Assembly: GCA_910577035.1 (NCBI GenBank)
Contig: CAJTKW010000019.1
Location: forward strand, 48,176 to 64,868
DNA from: an uncultured Acetatifactor sp.
GTDB lineage: Bacteria; Bacillota; Clostridia; Lachnospirales; Lachnospiraceae
DNA: 16,693 nucleotides
Reading direction: 5' to 3'
Below, one piece after another: positions 14,265 through 16,693 of this stretch (within the stretch, counting starts at the first letter, position 1; each line of letters opens with the position of its first letter). Made by a program: the position numbers and the translations under genes. A model generated the notes under the pieces. It was not told the origin of the DNA, searched no databases, and saw nothing but the letters and a program-made list of their open reading frames with translations.

Positions 14265-15821
14265 ATGCAAAATAAAAGAGCCAATCACAAGGGATCAATT
14301 CCGTGGGTGCTGCTATGTATAGCCGTTGACATTCTGTCTATCGGCTTAATACCGCTGAACTTATTTGTTTTATATATGCCCGAACGGATAACAATAGTGT
14401 TTTCCTTTTTGATAATCGCCGCTACTGTTATCCTATGGGCAAAGACAATCCGGTGTAAGATGGGAAAAGCCGTGTTGTCTGTAATAAACATTATTGCCAT
14501 GTTGTTCACTCTTTTGGGGGCTTACTGTAACCCGTATTGGAACAATTTATTATTCAGAAATTCTTACTGTACCACATCAAAGGCGTATACCGAGGTTATC
14601 AGCAGTCAGGAAGCCATGGCAGACCTTGACTATGCTATGAAGTACCTGGAAAAATGTCATCCTGAATTAAGGCATGGTTTTACTGATGAAATGCGCATTG
14701 TGTATGAGCAGACCGCCGAAAAAATTTTAAATTCCGGGAGTGTTACGGTAAATGACCTTACTGCCGACATAGAAAGTATTTTCTCAATGCTTTCCGATGG
14801 ACACACCGCTGCCATATGTTACCCTCCCAATGATTATTATCTTAGGGAGGGTTATGTCCGTTATCTGGCGGGTGATATAATAGTAGCGGTAAACGGTATC
14901 TCCATCGAGGATATTTTGCAGCAAAACAAAGCTTTGTACAGCTATGAGTCGGAAAGCTATGCCCTGACTGTTCTTGCCTATGACTTAACCACCGCGAGAG
15001 GTCTTGATTACTTAGGTATGGAAATAGGCGATAAGATAGTGTACACTTATGAAACTGTTTCGGGTGAACGCACCGATTTCGCTTTTTATCCCGCCGATTT
15101 TATCACCCATTCCGAATATGTGGCTTATAACCGCATGAACAGCGGGAACAACAATACCGGCGGCGCTGGATATGACACCTTTGTTCATTATAGTATTGAC
15201 GAGGAAAACAACCTTGCCATGTTGACATTAAATTCTTGTATATATAATGATGAATATATACAGTGCGTAAAAGATATGTTCACCGAGGTCAAAAATAGAA
15301 ATATACAAAATGTTTGTGTTGATTTGCGATGGAATATTGGCGGAAATTCTCTTGTGGCAAATGAGTTTATAAAGTATCTTGACGTTGACCAATATGGTGA
15401 TATGGGGGCGAAATGGCGGCTTGGATTTTTTGAGATTTCGTCAAGTAATAATGTGATAAAGAATGAAAAATATGATAAGCTTACTTTTTCAGGCAATGTT
15501 TATGTTTTAAGCTCATACAGCACATACAGTTCTGCGATGGCTTTTGTGCAGTACATAAAGGACAATCATTTAGGTACCATTATAGGCGAACCACCAGGCA
15601 ACGCCCCCAACTGTGGCGGTGAAGTGGCGATGTTCAAGTGTCCTAATTCGGGCATAGTTTTTCAGGTGTCTACCAAATATTATCAAAGAATAGACAAGGA
15701 TAGCACGGATCTTCTTATACAACCCGACATAATATGCGACAAAGCGGAAGCCGTGGACAAGTTAATGGAATTGTTGCGCAGAAGACACCCGTGCCGGGCT
15801 ATGGTTTGTTTGGCGAGTTGA
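14265..15821 (+). CDS. Membrane-anchored S41 family peptidase with apparently chimeric C-terminus
   Basis: 518 residues. Three N-terminal membrane segments (about 13-36, 41-60, 68-88), then an extracytoplasmic region. The S41 N-terminal helical part contains the SDGHTA motif (177-182), followed by a loop resembling a partial PDZ (VRYLAGDIIVAVNGISIED, 198-216). The tail-specific-protease core has LRWNIGGNS (354-362), TYSSAMAF (420-427) with the likely catalytic Ser422 or 423, and GEPPGNAPNCGG (441-452). Such enzymes cut exported proteins or C-termini. The last dozen residues (RRRHPCRAMVCLAS) are unlike family C-termini and are read out of frame through sequence that is coding-like in another frame, so the native end was probably lost at a junction near 15770. 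GGAGAA precedes the ATG. The gene is more AT-rich than those to its left. Confidence 0.82.
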   Translation: MQNKRANHKGSIPWVLLCIAVDILSIGLIPLNLFVLYMPERITIVFSFLIIAATVILWAKTIRCKMGKAVLSVINIIAMLFTLLGAYCNPYWNNLLFRNSYCTTSKAYTEVISSQEAMADLDYAMKYLEKCHPELRHGFTDEMRIVYEQTAEKILNSGSVTVNDLTADIESIFSMLSDGHTAAICYPPNDYYLREGYVRYLAGDIIVAVNGISIEDILQQNKALYSYESESYALTVLAYDLTTARGLDYLGMEIGDKIVYTYETVSGERTDFAFYPADFITHSEYVAYNRMNSGNNNTGGAGYDTFVHYSIDEENNLAMLTLNSCIYNDEYIQCVKDMFTEVKNRNIQNVCVDLRWNIGGNSLVANEFIKYLDVDQYGDMGAKWRLGFFEISSSNNVIKNEKYDKLTFSGNVYVLSSYSTYSSAMAFVQYIKDNHLGTIIGEPPGNAPNCGGEVAMFKCPNSGIVFQVSTKYYQRIDKDSTDLLIQPDIICDKAEAVDKLMELLRRRHPCRAMVCLAS

Positions 15822-16030
15822 AAACTTTGATTGTTGCAGATGAGAACAAGGAAGAAATTGCAGAAGTATCTTCAAAGGCTACTGTACAGAAGAAACAAAA
15901 AGGTAAAAATATATTCAATTTATGGACTTACTTTTTAGTATGGATAACTTGTTTGCGGTTGTTGGCACATAGCATTAAATTACCAAGAGCAGATACTATT
16001 GTAGCCCAAAAAGTTAGAATGAATAATTGA
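15768..16030 (+). pseudogene. Orphan 3' fragment of an unknown gene, out of frame with the S41 peptidase
   Basis: From about 15768 a second frame reads IVAQKTPVPGYGLFGELKTL and then an acidic, hydrophilic stretch (IVADENKEEIAEVSSKATVQ), with coding-like composition, down to TGA at 16028-16030. No start codon or ribosome site belongs to it; the ATG at 15734 lies inside the peptidase gene in the wrong frame. I do not recognise the family. After about KKQKGKNIF the frame becomes less protein-like, so the fragment may be shorter. It looks like the tail of another gene joined to the 3' end of the peptidase gene by recombination. Confidence 0.4.
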
Positions 16031-16056
16031 AACTTTCTGCATGATAGAATTTATAT
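16027..16056 (+). promoter_or_regulatory. Candidate promoter for the DUF6483-like gene
   Basis: TTGAAA (16027-16032), 18 bases, TTATAT (16051-16056). An alternative extended -10, TGATAGAAT (16042-16050), overlaps. Either would start transcription just before the ribosome site. Confidence 0.35.
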
Positions 16057-16074
16057 GTGGAAAGGAGCATTTAT

Positions 16075-16458
16075 GTGTTTGAACAGGATTATATAATAAG
16101 GTTGATAAAAGAAATGATACGTGCGATATTAAAGCTGCTTTTTAATATTGACACCGACAATCCTATTGAAGATTTACTGGAGGACAAAGAAAGCCAAAAC
16201 ACGTTAGAAAAATTATTGGATATGGTTGATAATGGGAACATAAACGATGCAGAAAATCAGATATATAATATTACGTCTGATAACAATATGGCAAATTTGG
16301 AGGTGGCACTGTTATTTTATTCTTATCTTAATGACAAAGATGATGAATTTTTACAGAAATATGGTTTTAGCCGAGATGAGATAAAGTCAGGGGTAAAAGA
16401 ATTGGCATCCCGATATGGACTAATGGGAATAGCGGAAATTTTTTTGTCGGAGATATAA
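16075..16458 (+). CDS. DUF6483-like small protein
   Basis: 127 residues from GTG 16075, chosen because AAAGGAG (16061-16067) lies 7 bases upstream; an in-frame GTG at 16057 precedes that site and has none of its own, and the ATG at 16073 is out of frame. The protein starts FEQDYIIRLIKEMIRAILKL, then an acidic middle (NIDTDNPIEDLLED), then helical repeats with NGNINDAENQIYN and a C-terminal segment FSRDEIKSGVKELASRYG. The beginning and overall helical plan match what I recall of DUF6483, a clostridial family with no known function. It has no membrane segment. Strongly AT-rich, and placed beside a TnpW-like frame, it is probably cargo or a remnant of a mobile element. Confidence 0.65.
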   Translation: MFEQDYIIRLIKEMIRAILKLLFNIDTDNPIEDLLEDKESQNTLEKLLDMVDNGNINDAENQIYNITSDNNMANLEVALLFYSYLNDKDDEFLQKYGFSRDEIKSGVKELASRYGLMGIAEIFLSEI

Positions 16459-16494
16459 GCATTAGCATTACAACAAAATAAGTAACACAGCGTC

Positions 16495-16524
16495 AGAGCG
16501 TATAGAACAAAATCTATGCGCTCT
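16495..16524 (+). terminator. Strong hairpin between the DUF6483-like gene and the TnpW-like frame
   Basis: AGAGCGTATAGA (16495-16506) pairs with TCTATGCGCTCT (16513-16524): 12 pairs including one G-U, with loop ACAAAA. It is followed by ATTCTATTGT, a weak T-rich tail. It is either a terminator for the gene before or a leader structure of the frame after, whose ribosome site starts 11 bases downstream. Confidence 0.5.
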
Positions 16525-16549
16525 ATTCTATTGTAAAGGAGCAGAGAAT

Positions 16550-16693
16550 ATGGCAGAAACCAAAAACGAGCAGCAACCCACAGTTTCAAACAGAAGCTGG
16601 GGAATACCACTTATACCGTCAAAGTACATTTCAGTAAAGACACGGATAAAACATTTAAGGACAGAGTGCAAAATCTGATTATCAATGAGTGCC
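16550..16693 (+). pseudogene. TnpW-like transposon-encoded protein, frameshifted and cut by the window edge
   Basis: ATG 16550 follows AAAGGAG (16535-16541) at an 8-base gap and reads MAETKNEQQPTVS, then leaves the protein-like frame and would end at TGA 16676-16678. From 16588 the -1 frame reads KQKLGNTTYTVKVHFSKDTD and on to KTFKDRVQNLIINEC at the window edge. This second part is the conserved core of the small TnpW-type proteins carried by clostridial transposons and integrative elements. One missing base near 16583-16590 explains the break. The -1 frame has no start codon after its upstream stop. No canonical slippery heptamer is present, so programmed frameshifting is unlikely; a sequencing error remains possible. 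Confidence 0.6.

Noticed and set aside
16583..16600. Programmed -1 frameshift in the TnpW-like frame
   Set aside because: The zero-frame codons GTT TCA AAC do not form an X XXY YYZ slippery site and no downstream pseudoknot is obvious.
14160..16693. Attachment-site repeat of the guaA 3' end
   Set aside because: No second copy of the last 12 or more bases of guaA was found to the right within the window; any such repeat must lie beyond it.
1..16693. tRNA, rRNA and CRISPR array
   Set aside because: No cloverleaf-type sequence with GTTCGA-like arm, no rRNA blocks and no regularly spaced repeats were seen by eye.

Overview
The window looks like about 16.7 kb of chromosome from a Lachnospiraceae-type clostridium. 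The supports are GGAGG-type ribosome binding sites, moderate base composition, protein types common in gut Clostridia (DUF6020 membrane protein, CmpB-type ABC_trans protein, a CofE-like ligase, a GuaA without glutaminase domain), and a right end resembling clostridial integrative elements. This assignment is inferred from family resemblance only. No rRNA, tRNA or CRISPR array was found, and no gap between genes or gene remnants exceeds 300 bases.

Layout. Positions 1-1505 (minus): an acyl-CoA synthetase that runs off the left edge, preceded by a PaaI-type hotdog thioesterase; together they form a small acyl-CoA operon. Positions 1506-1718: a divergent regulatory region with a good minus-strand promoter and a cluster of TAGTA/TACTA half-sites. 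Positions 1719-2135 (plus): a flavin-type PNPOx-like protein. Positions 2110-2431 (minus): a decayed small gene with one nonsense codon and one frameshift. Positions 2619-7060 (plus): a run of three genes, YdeI/OmpD-associated protein, HAD hydrolase, and a 1012-residue protein that appears to join a WYL-like region, a UPF1-type SF1 helicase and a PD-(D/E)XK-like nuclease. The last is the best candidate here for an under-described system, possibly phage defence.

Positions 7091-10593: two large polytopic membrane proteins resembling GT-C glycosyltransferases, convergent with overlapping 3' ends, each with a clear promoter and a perfect hairpin or palindrome in its leader. Positions 10636-13097 (plus): a NUDIX hydrolase, a CmpB-type membrane protein and a CofE-like ligase. 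Positions 13216-14199: GuaA ATP-pyrophosphatase without a glutaminase domain.

Right after the guaA stop codon the DNA becomes visibly more AT-rich and its gene content changes: a membrane-anchored S41 peptidase with an apparently chimeric C-terminus, an orphan coding fragment in another frame, a DUF6483-like protein, and a frameshifted TnpW-like reading frame at the right edge. The guaA 3' end is a known integration site, so this is probably the left flank or a degraded end of an integrative element. No integrase and no att repeat lie inside the window.
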